Of a DNA stretch of 64,000 nt, positions 17,322 to 26,979 are shown piece by piece. Below the pieces are notes generated by a model. The model was not told where the DNA came from. It saw nothing but the letters and a program-made list of their open reading frames with translations, and ran no database searches. Position 1 is the first letter of the stretch, and each line of letters starts with the position of its first letter. A program made the translations under genes and the position numbers. The DNA lies in NCBI GenBank assembly GCA_963707275.1, contig CAVPPH010000001.1, forward strand, positions 558,001 to 622,000, read 5' to 3'. This DNA comes from JACKBK01 sp963707275 (GTDB lineage: Bacteria; Chloroflexota; Anaerolineae; JAAEKA01).

Positions 17322-18285
17322 ATGACCTACTACCTAGGCGTCGACATCGGCGCCACCAAGAGCCATGCCATGATCGCTGACGAGCGCGGTCGCGTCGTTG
17401 GATTCGGTGAAGCAGGTCCGGGCAACCACGAGGTGGTTGGCTACGACGGACTGCGCTCGGCGCTGCAAGTGATTACCGATCAGGCGCTGGCCATGGCCGG
17501 TATTGGCGTGAACAGGATTGCCGGCGCGGGCTTCGGTGTGGCAGGCTACGACTGGCCGTCAGAGTTGGAGCCGACACTGGAGGCCATCGCACCGCTTGGC
17601 ATCACATCGCCGGTCGAAGTCGTCAACGACACCATCATCGGGCTGGTGGCTGGCGCGGAGGCTGGCTGGGGCGTGGCGGTCGTCGCCGGGACCAGCAACA
17701 ACTGCTGGGGCTGGAACGCGCAGCACCGCATCGGCCGTGTGACCGGCAATGGCGGCATGTTTGGTGAGCACGGCGGGTCGGGCGAACTGGTGGAGCAGGC
17801 GATCATCGCGGTTGCCAAAGCGTGGACCCGGCGCGGTCCCGCCACCGCGCTCAGCGACCGCTTCGTGCAGTATTGCGGCGCACAGTCGGACGACGATCTG
17901 TTGGAAGGGCTTGAGCCAGGGCTGGTACCAGATCGGCGCTGAAGCCGCGCCGCTGGTGTTTCAGAACGGCGGAGGCTGGCGACGCGGTGGCGCGACAGGT
18001 CATTCTCTGGGCGGCAGACGAACTGGCCAGTCTGGCCACCGGCGTCATCCGCCAGCTCGTGCCTGGAGCAGCAACAGTTCGATGTGGTTCTGCGTCGGCA
18101 GCATGTACAATGGCGGCCCGCTGCTGCTGGAGCCGCTGGCCGCGGCCAGTTACGGCGGTTGCGCCGCACGCGCGCTTTGTCCGCCTGCAGGCGCCGCCTG
18201 TGGTCGGCGCGGTGTTGCTGGGCATGCAGGCCGGTGGCCTCGATCCCCAGCCGCGCCGCCAGACGTTGATCGCGTCCGCAGGGCT
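17322..18285 (+). pseudogene. N-acetylglucosamine-kinase-like ASKHA kinase (five frameshifts)
   Basis: An ASKHA-fold kinase of the BadF/NAGK type, expected to phosphorylate GlcNAc or a related hexosamine. The phosphate-1 loop is YLGVDIGATKSHAMI. GAGFGVAGYDWP, VEVVNDTIIGLVAGAEAGWG and VVAGTSNNCWGW are the Asp-base and adenosine regions. From residue 200 the frame breaks at about 17912, 17970, 18052, 18102 and 18155. Each break is repairable by removing one base, giving LLEGLSQGWYQIG, EAGDAVARQVILWAADELA, QQQFDVVL, VGSMYNGGPLLLEPL and VAPHARFVRLQAPPVVGAVL. The natural C-terminus is blurred by repeat sequence from about 18286. It is either decayed or affected by consensus errors. Confidence 0.75.
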
Positions 18286-18463
18286 GGCAGTCCTGATCCG
18301 AGGACTGTCAGTCCTGGATAAAAACGAGTTACTACCAGGATCGAGGTGCCAGGCACTTCACGCTGTACGGTGGCGATGCCATCAATGTTGTACGGTGCTC
18401 CTGGCTGCCAGTTCGAAGTGCCAGGCACCTGAGCACATTAGCAACGAAAGAAAGCCATTTCCC
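18286..18463. repeat. Cluster of short palindromes before the GH94 gene
   Basis: CAGTCCTGATCCGAGGACTG (18288-18307) is one hairpin. GAGGTGCCAGGCACTTC near 18341 and GAAGTGCCAGGCACCTG near 18416 form a widely spaced inverted pair, each itself near-palindromic (GTGCCAGGCAC). There is no gene here apart from read-through of the preceding frame. Confidence 0.7.
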
Positions 18464-20963
18464 ATGACCTACGGATATTTCGACGACGAACGCCGGGAAT
18501 ACGTCATCACACGGCCCGACACGCCGTTGCCCTGGATCAACTACCTGGGCAGCGAGGCCTATTTTGGCCTCATCTCCAACACAGCCGGCGGCTACTCGTT
18601 CTACCGCGACGCGCGCCTGCGCCGGCTGACCCGCTACCGCTACAACAACGTGCCCTTCGACACCGGCGGGCGCTACCTCTACCTGCGCGACAACGCGACC
18701 GGCGAGTTCTGGTCGCCCTCGTGGCAGCCGACGCGCAGCACGCTGGACAGCTACGACTGCCGCCACGGCCTGGGCTACACGGCCATCAGCTCGCTGGCGC
18801 ACGGCATCGAGGCCGAAACGCTCTATTTCGTGCCGCTGGACGCCAACCTGGAGATCTGGCAGCTGACGCATGACCAACCAGCGCGACACGGCCGCCGATC
18901 TCTCGATCTTCTCGGCGTCGAGTTCTGCCTGTGGGACGCCTGGGACGACCAGACCAACTTCCAGCGCAACTTCAACACCGGCCAGGTCGAGGTCGAGGAC
19001 GGCGTCATCTACCACAAGACCGAGTACCGCGAGCGCCGCGACCATTTCGCCTACTTTGCCTGCTCCGCAGAGTTGCCATTGTTCCCAGAGATGACAACTC
19101 TCAGCCGCTCTCGCCGGCTTCGACACGCAGCGCGACGCGTTCCTCGGACCCTATCGCGGCTGGGACAACCCGCTGGCGGTCGAGCGTGGCCAGTCGGCCA
19201 ACTCGCTGGCCCACGGCTGGGCGCCCATCGGCTCGCACCACGTCCGCGTGCACCTGCAGCCCGGCGAGACCCGCCAGATCGTCTTCGTGCTGGGCTACCA
19301 CGAGAACCCGGTCGATCAGAAGTTCGATCCGCCCGGCTCGCAGACGATCAACAAGCGCACTGTCAAGCCGGTGATCGACCGCTGCCTCGACGTCGGCAAC
19401 GTGGCGGACGCCTTCGACGCGCTGGGCGAGCGCTGGGAGCAGTCTGCTGGACCGATCTGTCGGTCGAGACGCCCGACGAGCACACCAATCGCATGGTCAA
19501 CATCTGGAACGCCTACCAGTGCATGGTGACCTTCAACATGTCGCGCTCGGCCTCCTTCTTCGAGTCGGGCGTCGGCCGCGGCATGGGCTTCCGCGACTCG
19601 GCCCAGGACCTGCTGGGCTTCGTGCACATGATCCCGGAGCGTGCCCGCGAGCGCATCCTCGACCTGGCGGCGACGCAGCTGGAAAACGGCGGCGCGTACC
19701 ACCAGTACCAGCCGCTGACCAAGCGCGGCAACGACGCGGTCGGCAGCGGCTTCAACGACGACCCGCTGTGGCTGGTGCTGGCCGTGGCCGCCTACCTCAA
19801 GGAGACCGGCGACTGGTCGATCCTGGACGAGCCGGTGGTCTACGAGAACCAGCCGGGCAGCGAGACGCCGCTGATGCGAGCACCTGCAGCGCAGCGTGCA
19901 GTACACCCTCGATCGTCTGGGACCCCACGGCCTGCCGCTGATCGGCCGGGCCGACTGGAACGACTGCCTCAACCTCAACTGCTTCTCCGAGACGCCCGGC
20001 GAGCCGTTCCAGACCACCGAGAACCGCGGCGAAGGCAAGATCGCCGAGTCGGTCTTCATCGCCGGCCAGTTTGTGCTGGCCGCGCAGCGAACTGGCCGAG
20101 ATTGCCAGCCGCCGCGGCGTCGCCATGCTGGCTGCAAGACTATCTGGACGCGGCCGCGCGCATGGAAGGGGCAGTCTTGCAGCACGGCTGGGACGGCGAG
20201 TGGTTCCTGCGCGCCTACGACGCCTTCGGCGACAAGGTCGGCTCCAGCGAGTGCGAGGAAGGGCAGATCTTCATCGAGCCGCAGGGGATGTGCATCATGG
20301 CCGGGATCGGGCTGGCACGATGGCAAGGCCGCGCAGGCGTTGCAGTCAGTGGCCGACCGACTGGCGACCGAACACGGCATTGTGCTGAACCAGCCAGCCT
20401 ACACCCGCTATCACGTCGAACTGGGCGAGATTTCCTCCTATCCGCCCGGCTACAAGGAAAACGCCAGCGTCTTTTGCCACACCAACCCGTGGATTATGAT
20501 CGCCGAGGCAATGGTGGGACGGGGCGAGCAGGCGCTGGACTATTACCACCGTATCTGCCCGTCGGCGCGCGAGGCTATCGTCGATACGCATCGCTGCGAG
20601 CCCTACGTGTATGCCCAGACCATCGCCGGCCGCGATGCGGCCACCTTTGGCGAGGCCAAGAACTCGTGGCTGACCGGCACCGCGGCCTGGAACTTCGTCG
20701 CCATCACCCAGTGGATACTGGGCATTCGCGCCAGCCACGACGGTCTGCGTATCGCGCCGGTGATCCCGGCAAGCTGGCCAGGCTACAGCGCGACGCGTGT
20801 CTTCCGCGGCGTGACGTATCACATCAACGTCCGGCGCGCCGGACCGGGCAACGCCGTGACACTGACGGTCAACGGGCAGCCCGTGGCTGGCGACATCGTG
20901 CCGCTGCCCGCAGCCGGCGAGCGGGCGGTCAAAGTTGAGGTCGTGGTGGGCGTTTCAGCATAG
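18464..20963 (+). pseudogene. GH94 cellobiose phosphorylase (about nine +1 breaks and a 34-base insertion)
   Basis: Cellobiose phosphorylase, cytoplasmic: cellobiose plus phosphate gives glucose-1-phosphate and glucose. Nearly every conserved block is present: TYGYFDDERREYVITRP at the start, YHKTEYRERRDHFAYF, RMVNIWNAYQCMVTFNMSRS, LPLIGRADWNDCLNLNCFSE (catalytic Asp), EEGQIFIEPQGMCIMAGIGL, SWLTGTAAWNFVAITQWILG. The frame shifts near 18868, 18895-18905 (two), 19445, 19459, 19876, 20086, 20131 and 20316, all +1, plus a palindromic insertion at 19069-19101. Corrected length is about 818 residues against about 811 for characterised enzymes. It is either a heavily decayed gene or a consensus problem. 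Confidence 0.85.
19069..19101 (+). repeat. Palindromic element inserted in the GH94 coding sequence
   Basis: AGAGTTGCCAT (19069-19079) and ATGACAACTCT (19091-19101) form an inverted repeat with one mismatch around an 11-base loop. It lies exactly where the conserved phosphorylase sequence is interrupted (AYFACSA then LAGFDTQRD). CAG occurs on both sides at a 34-base step (19068-19070, 19102-19104), as expected for a duplicated target. The core resembles the palindrome at 52884-52928. Confidence 0.7.
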
Positions 20964-20966
20964 ACC

Positions 20967-21606
20967 ATGCAACTCTCGCAGTTCCTGGCCGGTCAACTGG
21001 GCAATCCGAGCCGATTGTTTGGCGGCCTGGCAGGTTCCGTCTGGAATTGAAGAAACGCCGCACTGAACGATACCGTGTTGGAGTTGCTTGCGTTGCAGCC
21101 GGCAGATCGCGTGTTGGACGTCGGCTTTGGCGGCGGCTATTTGCTCGATCGCATGTCAACGGTCGTTGACGATGGCTGGCTGGCTGGCGTGGATATCTCG
21201 CCGGCGATAGTCGCTGCCGCACAGAAACGCTACCGGGAAAGAGTGAAGGCAGGCAAGCTCGGCCTGGCATGTGCCGCAGCCGATGCATTGCCATTCCCTG
21301 ACGAGCACTTCACGAAGGTCTGTAGCGTCAATTCGATCTTCTACTGGCAAGATGTTGACCACGGACTGCGAGAGATTGCACGTGTCCTGGTGAACGGCGG
21401 CCACCTGGTGCTGTGCTTCACCAGCAAGGCGTCGCTGGAACAGAAAGGGTTCGCAAGACATCTCGACTTGGTCGAACCCGAGAACTCTTGACGAGATGAT
21501 GCGTGCCATCGGCTTACGTGATACCCGCACGTCGACGTTCGCCGACAGGCATCGCACGTATATTTGTATGATCGCCAGGAACGGTTCCCTGGAGAGAACA
21601 CCATGA
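20967..21606 (+). pseudogene. SAM-dependent methyltransferase (in-frame stop and one frameshift)
   Basis: Class I methyltransferase: SAM-binding motif VLDVGFGGGYLLDRM, then the LAGVDISPAIVAAA acidic loop and ALPFPDEHFTKVCSVNSIFYW. The frame begins at ATG 20967 (MQLSQFLAGQLGNPSRLFGG) but meets a TGA at about 21051 where related proteins usually have Arg (VWN-stop-RNAALND). A TGA could arise from CGA by one C-to-T change. Near 21482 one extra base ends the protein early (VEPENS); without it the sequence continues LDEMMRAIGLRDTRTSTFAD to a TGA overlapping the GH3 start (ATGA). Translation could restart at TTG/GTG near 21072. Rebuilt length is 212 residues. Confidence 0.75.
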
Positions 21607-23672
21607 AACGCAATTACTTGAGCCCAGTTCTCCTCCTGGTGCTGATGGCAGGTCTGGTAGCTGGCTGTGCAGGAATACAAGCGCCTGTGCAGCCGCTGCC
21701 AGCGTCTGTCACGCCGGCGGCTGTGGCTTCTCCTGCCAACACACCGGCCGCCGCCGTTTTGTCAACAGACGACGCTCAGCCGAACGCGTTGTCTGCGCCT
21801 TACGCGACAGCGGTTCAGCCGGCTGCCGCCAGATCTGTCGATGACCGCGTCGAAGCGCTGCTGGCGCAGATGACGCTGGCTGAGAAGATCGGCCAGATGA
21901 CACAGGTGGAGAAGAACAGCATCACACCGAAGGATGTGACCCGTTACTTCATTGGCTCCGTTCTCAGCGGCGGCGGCGGTTCGCCGCCCCGTAATACGCC
22001 CGACGACTGGCTGGCCATGGTCAGCGGTTTCCAGGAGGCGGCGCTGTCAACGCGACTCCGCATTCCATTGCTCTATGGTGTGGACGCGGTGCATGGGACC
22101 GCGGCTGTGGTCGATGCCACGGTGTTTCCGCAAAATGTTGGGCTGGGCGCGGCCGACGATCCCGACCTGATGCGGCGCATCGGCGCGGCGACCGCGGCTG
22201 AGATGGCCGCGACCGGCATCCGCTGGAACTTTGCGCCGGTGGTAGCCGTGCCGCAGGATATCCGCTGGGGGCGCACTTACGAGGGCTATGGCGAGAACAC
22301 CAACCTGGTCAGCCGGCTGGCTGCGCCGTACATCGAGGGATTGCAGGAGGATGCGAGCGGCCAGCGTTTTGGCAGTCCCGCCACCGTGCTCGCTACGGCT
22401 AAGCACTTCCTGGCTGACGGCGGCACGACCTTTGGCAGCTCGACCACCGAGATCTTCAAACCCTACCTGCTGGATCAGGGCGACGCGCGCATCGACGAGG
22501 CAACCCTGCGCCGGGTGCATTTGCCGCCCTACCAGGCGGCCGTCGATGCCGGGGCAGGCAGCGTCATGGCCTCCTTCAGCAGTTGGAACGGCGTCAAGAT
22601 GCACGGCAACCGCGACCTGCTGACCGGCGTACTGCGCGACGAGTTGGGATTTGAGGGATTCGTCGTCTCCGACTGGCAGGGGATCGACCAGATACCGGGC
22701 GACTATTATTCCGATGTGGTCACGGCAATCAACGCCGGCATCGACATGGTGATGGTGCCTTACGACTACAAGCTGTTCATCGATACGCTGACCAAGGCGG
22801 TCGAACAGGGCGATGTATCGCAGGCGCGCATCGATGAGGCGGTGCGGCGTATCCTGCGCGTCAAGGCCGAGATGGGGCTGTTCGACGGCGATCCCTTGCA
22901 GCCCGGCGCGCCGATGGAGACCGTCGGTTCGCCTGAACATCGCGAACTGGCGCGCGAGGCGGTGCGCAAGTCGCTGGTGCTGCTGCAGAACGACGATGCC
23001 ACGCTGCCGCTGGCCACGGACACGCCGCTGATCTACGTCGCCGGCCAGGCGGCCGACGACATCGGCATCCAGATCGGCGGCTGGTCTACCCAGTGGCAGG
23101 GTCAGGAAGGCGACATCACTGCCGGCACCACGATCCTGGGTGGCATCGAGGAGATCGCCGGAGCGGGCGCGCAGGTCCGCTACAACGCTTTTGGCCGGTT
23201 CGACCGGTTTATCGACGACCAGGGCAAGCCAATCATCGCTGATGTAGCTGTGGCCGTCGTGGGCGAGCGTCCCTATGCCGAAGGGGTGGGCGACTCGGCG
23301 GATCTCGCTTTGCTGCCAGCCGATCTGGCGATGGTTGAGCGAGCGCGGCAAGGCGCCAAGAAGCTGGTCCTGGTGGTGCTGGCCGGCCGTCCGGTCGACA
23401 TTACTGACCTGCTGTCACTAGCCGACGCTGTGGTGGTGGCCTGGCTGCCGGGGACGGAAGGGCAAGGCGTGGCCGACGTGCTGTTCGGCGACTACCCGTT
23501 TACAGGCAAGCTGCCGTACACCTGGCCGCGTTCGGCCGATCAACTTCCCTTCGATTTCAGCGCCTTGCCGGCCGATGGCCCGGACGCGCCGCTTTTTCCG
23601 GCCGGTTACGGGCTTGAGGCGCGCTCGAGACGCTGTTGCGTTCCTCATGACTTCTGCCACCGTTCCCGCTAA
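21603..23672 (+). CDS. GH3 beta-glucosidase, lipoprotein
   Basis: An exported GH3 enzyme of about 689 residues. The ATG at 21603 is followed by MKRNYLSPVLLLVLMAGLVA and lipobox VAGC (Cys 20), then a low-complexity linker to about residue 75. The TIM-barrel domain contains VDAVHGTAAVVDATVFPQNV, ATAKHFLADGG and the nucleophile Asp in GFVVSDWQGIDQI. The alpha/beta sandwich contains LVLLQNDDATLPLA and the C-terminal FPAGYGL. It acts on exo-beta-glucosides outside the cell. Its last bases overlap the start of the next permease gene (23647), so the two are co-translated. Confidence 0.93.
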   Translation: MKRNYLSPVLLLVLMAGLVAGCAGIQAPVQPLPASVTPAAVASPANTPAAAVLSTDDAQPNALSAPYATAVQPAAARSVDDRVEALLAQMTLAEKIGQMTQVEKNSITPKDVTRYFIGSVLSGGGGSPPRNTPDDWLAMVSGFQEAALSTRLRIPLLYGVDAVHGTAAVVDATVFPQNVGLGAADDPDLMRRIGAATAAEMAATGIRWNFAPVVAVPQDIRWGRTYEGYGENTNLVSRLAAPYIEGLQEDASGQRFGSPATVLATAKHFLADGGTTFGSSTTEIFKPYLLDQGDARIDEATLRRVHLPPYQAAVDAGAGSVMASFSSWNGVKMHGNRDLLTGVLRDELGFEGFVVSDWQGIDQIPGDYYSDVVTAINAGIDMVMVPYDYKLFIDTLTKAVEQGDVSQARIDEAVRRILRVKAEMGLFDGDPLQPGAPMETVGSPEHRELAREAVRKSLVLLQNDDATLPLATDTPLIYVAGQAADDIGIQIGGWSTQWQGQEGDITAGTTILGGIEEIAGAGAQVRYNAFGRFDRFIDDQGKPIIADVAVAVVGERPYAEGVGDSADLALLPADLAMVERARQGAKKLVLVVLAGRPVDITDLLSLADAVVVAWLPGTEGQGVADVLFGDYPFTGKLPYTWPRSADQLPFDFSALPADGPDAPLFPAGYGLEARSRRCCVPHDFCHRSR

Positions 23673-24582
23673 CTCATCCAGCCAGCCAACGCATCGTCGC
23701 ATCGATCGCCGCAAGCTGACCGGTCTGCTGCTGATATCGCCCTGGTTGCTGGGGCTGATACTCTTCAAGCTGCTGCCGATTCTGGCGTCGCTGGGGATTT
23801 CGTTTACCAACTTCGACATGCTCAACCCGGGCGAGACCCGTTTCGCCGGGCTGGACAACTACGTGCATCTGATCCGGGACGAGACGGTCGGCTATGTGCT
23901 GTTCCAGACCATCGCGTTGGCGCTGACCAGCATTCCTTTGCAGCTCGTGGCGTCGGTCGGGCTGGCGGCGATCCTCAACAGCCGGCGGCTGAGGTGGCCC
24001 GGCTTTCTGCGCACCATGTTCTTCGTGCCCAGTATCATCCCCAGCGTCGCGATCCTCTTCATGTGGTTTGGCTTTCTCGACCCCAACACCGGCTGGCTGA
24101 ACCGCTTCATCCTGGAGCCGCTGGGGCTGATGGGCAGCGGCGGAATCTACTCCGACGCGGCCCGCCGGCTGATCTTCAGCCTCAACTCGCTGTGGGCAAT
24201 CGGCCCGGGGATGCTGATCATGCTGGGTGCGATGCAGAGCGTGCCCAGAGAGGTCGAGGAGTTGGCGCGGGTGGACGGTGCGGGACCGTTCTATCGTCTG
24301 TTCGCCATCACCCTGCCGATCATCTCGCCGGCTATCTTTTTCGCGCTGATCATCAACCTGATCAGCGCGTTCGGCGGCGTGCTGCTGCTGGACCGTGGCA
24401 ATGTCTTCAGCGGCAGCGAGTCGCCCTTCGACGGCTACATCTCCTACCAGATGTTCAACCAGTTCGATCTGGGCTACGCCACGGCGCTGGCCTGGGCGTT
24501 TCTGGTGCTGGTGATGCTGGTGATTCTGTTCCTGTTTTCGACCTCGCGGAAGTGGGTTCACTACGATGACCTGGGGAACTGA
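23647..24582 (+). CDS. MalF-type sugar ABC permease
   Basis: A 311-residue permease. I chose ATG 23647 (MTSATVPANSSSQPTHRRID) because the upstream part of the open frame is inside GH3. Six helices, the first LLLISPWLLGLILFKLLPIL. EAA-type loop VEELARVDGAGPFYRLFAIT. This is a second transporter pair in the cluster with no binding protein next to it, so it may share the binding protein at 10799 or use one elsewhere. Confidence 0.92.
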   Translation: MTSATVPANSSSQPTHRRIDRRKLTGLLLISPWLLGLILFKLLPILASLGISFTNFDMLNPGETRFAGLDNYVHLIRDETVGYVLFQTIALALTSIPLQLVASVGLAAILNSRRLRWPGFLRTMFFVPSIIPSVAILFMWFGFLDPNTGWLNRFILEPLGLMGSGGIYSDAARRLIFSLNSLWAIGPGMLIMLGAMQSVPREVEELARVDGAGPFYRLFAITLPIISPAIFFALIINLISAFGGVLLLDRGNVFSGSESPFDGYISYQMFNQFDLGYATALAWAFLVLVMLVILFLFSTSRKWVHYDDLGN

Positions 24583-24583
24583 C

Positions 24584-25663
24584 ATGACGACCGTTGCAAC
24601 GCCGCCGGGCAAGCTGGCCCCGCGACGATTCCTGCCGCTGGCGGTCTGGGAAAAGTCAGGCACATTGCTGGTCAACGTGCTGGTTTTTGGCCTGCTGATC
24701 GTCTACCTGTTTCCCATGGTCTACATGGTGGCGACCTCGCTGATGGAAAGCCAGCAGCTAGGCGATCGCTACGCGCCGGCGTATCCTGCCGTGCCTGTCA
24801 CCTGGTCGTACGAAGGCAAGAACCTCAAGCTGTACAAGGTGCCGTTCGAGGACGGTACGCGCGATCTGGCGCTGGTCAATCCGGGGCGGCGCGCCAGCGA
24901 GTTCATCGATCCGCGCCACCCCGAGGCCGGGCTGATCCCGTGGGAGGGAAGCTGGCGGGCGCTGCCGGGCGTCTACCGCTTTCAACTGACCTGGGAGAAC
25001 TTCAAGCTGCTGTTCCGCGCGGTGCGTTTCCCGGAGATGATCCGCAACACGCTGCTGGCGGCGCTGCTGACCACGGGGGCGGTGCTGGTGTCGTCGCTGG
25101 TGGTGGCCTATGGCTTCGCCCGCTATCCGCTGCCGGGCGGCGATTTGCTGTTCTACGTGCTGATCGCGACCATGCTGATCCCGGACAAGGTGACGCTGAT
25201 CCCGACCTACTTCTTCTTCGTGCGCGTGCTGGACTGGAACGGTTCCTGGCTGCCGATTTTATTACCCTTCTTCTTTGGCAACGCGGTCTACATCTTCCTG
25301 CTGCGGCAGAATTTCAGGAGCATTCCCAAGGAAGTGGAGGAGGCCGCGATGCTGGACGGCGCCGGACCGCTGCGCACGCTGTTCGGGGTGGTGATCCCCC
25401 AGTCGTGGCCGGTGATCATCACCATCACGCTGCTGCACTTCTTCTTTATCTGGAACGAGACCCGGCAGGCGGCGCTCTACCTCAGCACCCGCCGTGACCT
25501 GGCGCCAGTTTCCTTCGGCATCCAGAATTTCCAGTCGCTGTCGCCAACGCAGAACGTCCTGCAGGCCAGCGCGCTGATCATCCTGCTGGTGCCGATTCTG
25601 GTGCTGCTGTTGACGCAGAAGCATTTCATGCGCAATCTGGTGATCACCGGGACGGAGCGCTAG
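24584..25663 (+). CDS. MalG-type sugar ABC permease with extracytoplasmic insertion
   Basis: A 359-residue permease starting at ATG 24584, one base after the TGA of the previous gene. Helix 1 is about residues 25-48. An insertion of about 80 residues follows, with LYKVPFEDGTRDLALVNPGR and ASEFIDPRHP, clearly related to the insertions at 13527 and 1-1040. Helices 2-6 and the EAA loop EEAAMLDGAGPLRTLFGVVI follow. It partners the preceding MalF-type protein. Confidence 0.93.
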   Translation: MTTVATPPGKLAPRRFLPLAVWEKSGTLLVNVLVFGLLIVYLFPMVYMVATSLMESQQLGDRYAPAYPAVPVTWSYEGKNLKLYKVPFEDGTRDLALVNPGRRASEFIDPRHPEAGLIPWEGSWRALPGVYRFQLTWENFKLLFRAVRFPEMIRNTLLAALLTTGAVLVSSLVVAYGFARYPLPGGDLLFYVLIATMLIPDKVTLIPTYFFFVRVLDWNGSWLPILLPFFFGNAVYIFLLRQNFRSIPKEVEEAAMLDGAGPLRTLFGVVIPQSWPVIITITLLHFFFIWNETRQAALYLSTRRDLAPVSFGIQNFQSLSPTQNVLQASALIILLVPILVLLLTQKHFMRNLVITGTER

Positions 25664-25667
25664 CGCG

Positions 25668-26979
25668 ATGGATCGAAGGCGCGCCTACCGCACCATCATC
25701 GCCATCTGGCTGGGCTGGGTGGTGGTCCTGTTCGCCTACCAGGCCTACGTTGCCGCGCGGCTCGATCTGGCGCGGCCCGACTACGCGTTGGAGTGGACGG
25801 CCACCGAAACGCTGCCCGGCAAGCAGGATGGCAAGCCCTTCCTCAACGACCCGTTTCTCAACAGCCACGTTTCCTGGGACTCGGAGTACTATCTGGCCAT
25901 CGCCACCGCCGGCTACGAAGCGCCGACGATCCACCGCATCAACGCCACCATGGGGCCAGCCTCCACCGGCGGCGGGTTCTGGCCGTTCGTCATCCCCGAC
26001 AACGCCTCGGGCACGCTGGGCGTGTCGTTGAGCTACGCCTTCTTCCCCTTCTACCCGCTGCTGATGCGGCTGCTGGCGATCCCGCTCTCGCTGCTGGGCA
26101 TGACGGCCATCGCCACCGCGACCCTGGCCGGCGTGATCATCTCCTCGCTGGGCGCGCTGGCCGCGATGCTGGCGCTGTACGAGTTGGGCGAGCCGGAGCT
26201 GGGTGACAGACGGCGGGCTGCGGGCCGCGTTCTATCTGGTCATCTTTCCCAGCGCCTTCTTCCTGGCGCAGGTCTACACCGAGGGGTTGTTCATCGGGCT
26301 GGCCTTCTGGTCGCTGGTGCTGATCCGGCGCGGCCGGCTGGGCTGGGCCGCGCTGCTGGCCGTCATGGCAACTTTCACGCGCGCCGCCGGGGTGGCGCTG
26401 GCCGTGCCGCTGCTGATCGCCTGGGCCAGGAGCGGCGAGTGGCACGAACTGGACCTGGAATGGCGGCAGATCTACTTCAAGGGCATTCCGTGGCGGGTCT
26501 TCGGCCACGCGCTGCTGGTGCTGTCGCCGCTGCTGGCGTTCATGCTCTGGCGGGTGTCCTACTACGGCCTGGCCTTCAGCAAGGTGGAGGAGGAGTTTTT
26601 CGGCCGCGGCGTGCTGGCCATGGGGCCGGCCTTCATCGCCTGGCTGGAAGCATTCCGCACCTTCCTCGGCAGCAACTCGCAGGCCGCCGCCTACTATCTG
26701 GTCGAGTTCGGCGGCATCATCCTCGGCTTCACCGCCTGCATCGCCTGGATTCGCCGCCAGCCCGATGTCGCCTGGTTCGGGCTGCTGGTCGTGTTTCTCT
26801 CGTTCACCAGCGGCCCGGCGCAGGGCATGCATCGCTACATCCTGGCCGCGCCGCCGGTCTTTCTCTGGCTCAGCCACCTGGGCCGGCGGCCGGCCTTCGA
26901 CAAGGTCTGGACAATCGCCAGCATCCTCCTGATGGGCGTGCTGGCCGCGCTGTTCACCTTCGACATGTGGACCGGATGA
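25668..26979 (+). CDS. PIG-V-like integral membrane mannosyltransferase (one frameshift)
   Basis: A multi-helix membrane protein. The WDSEYYLAIATAGY motif and the overall hydrophobic pattern match GPI mannosyltransferase 2 (PIG-V)-like bacterial proteins, which use polyprenyl-phosphate sugars as donors outside the membrane. The first 177 residues end in nonsense after LGEPELG near 26200. One base removed, the frame continues TDGGLRAAFYLVIFPSAFFL with at least six further helices to 26979 (437 residues in total). It begins four bases after the permease and overlaps the GH20 start (ATGA). Its role in a sugar-degradation cluster is unclear; possibly it decorates cell-surface glycans. Confidence 0.8.

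Noticed and set aside
17987..20938. Continuous 983-residue frame joining the kinase and GH94 genes
   Set aside because: Homology shows two separate genes. The frame stays open by chance through the repeat region, and the GH94 homology starts cleanly at ATG 18464.
22047..23351. 434-residue minus-strand frame opposite GH3
   Set aside because: High-GC shadow frame; GH3 homology covers the whole region on the plus strand.
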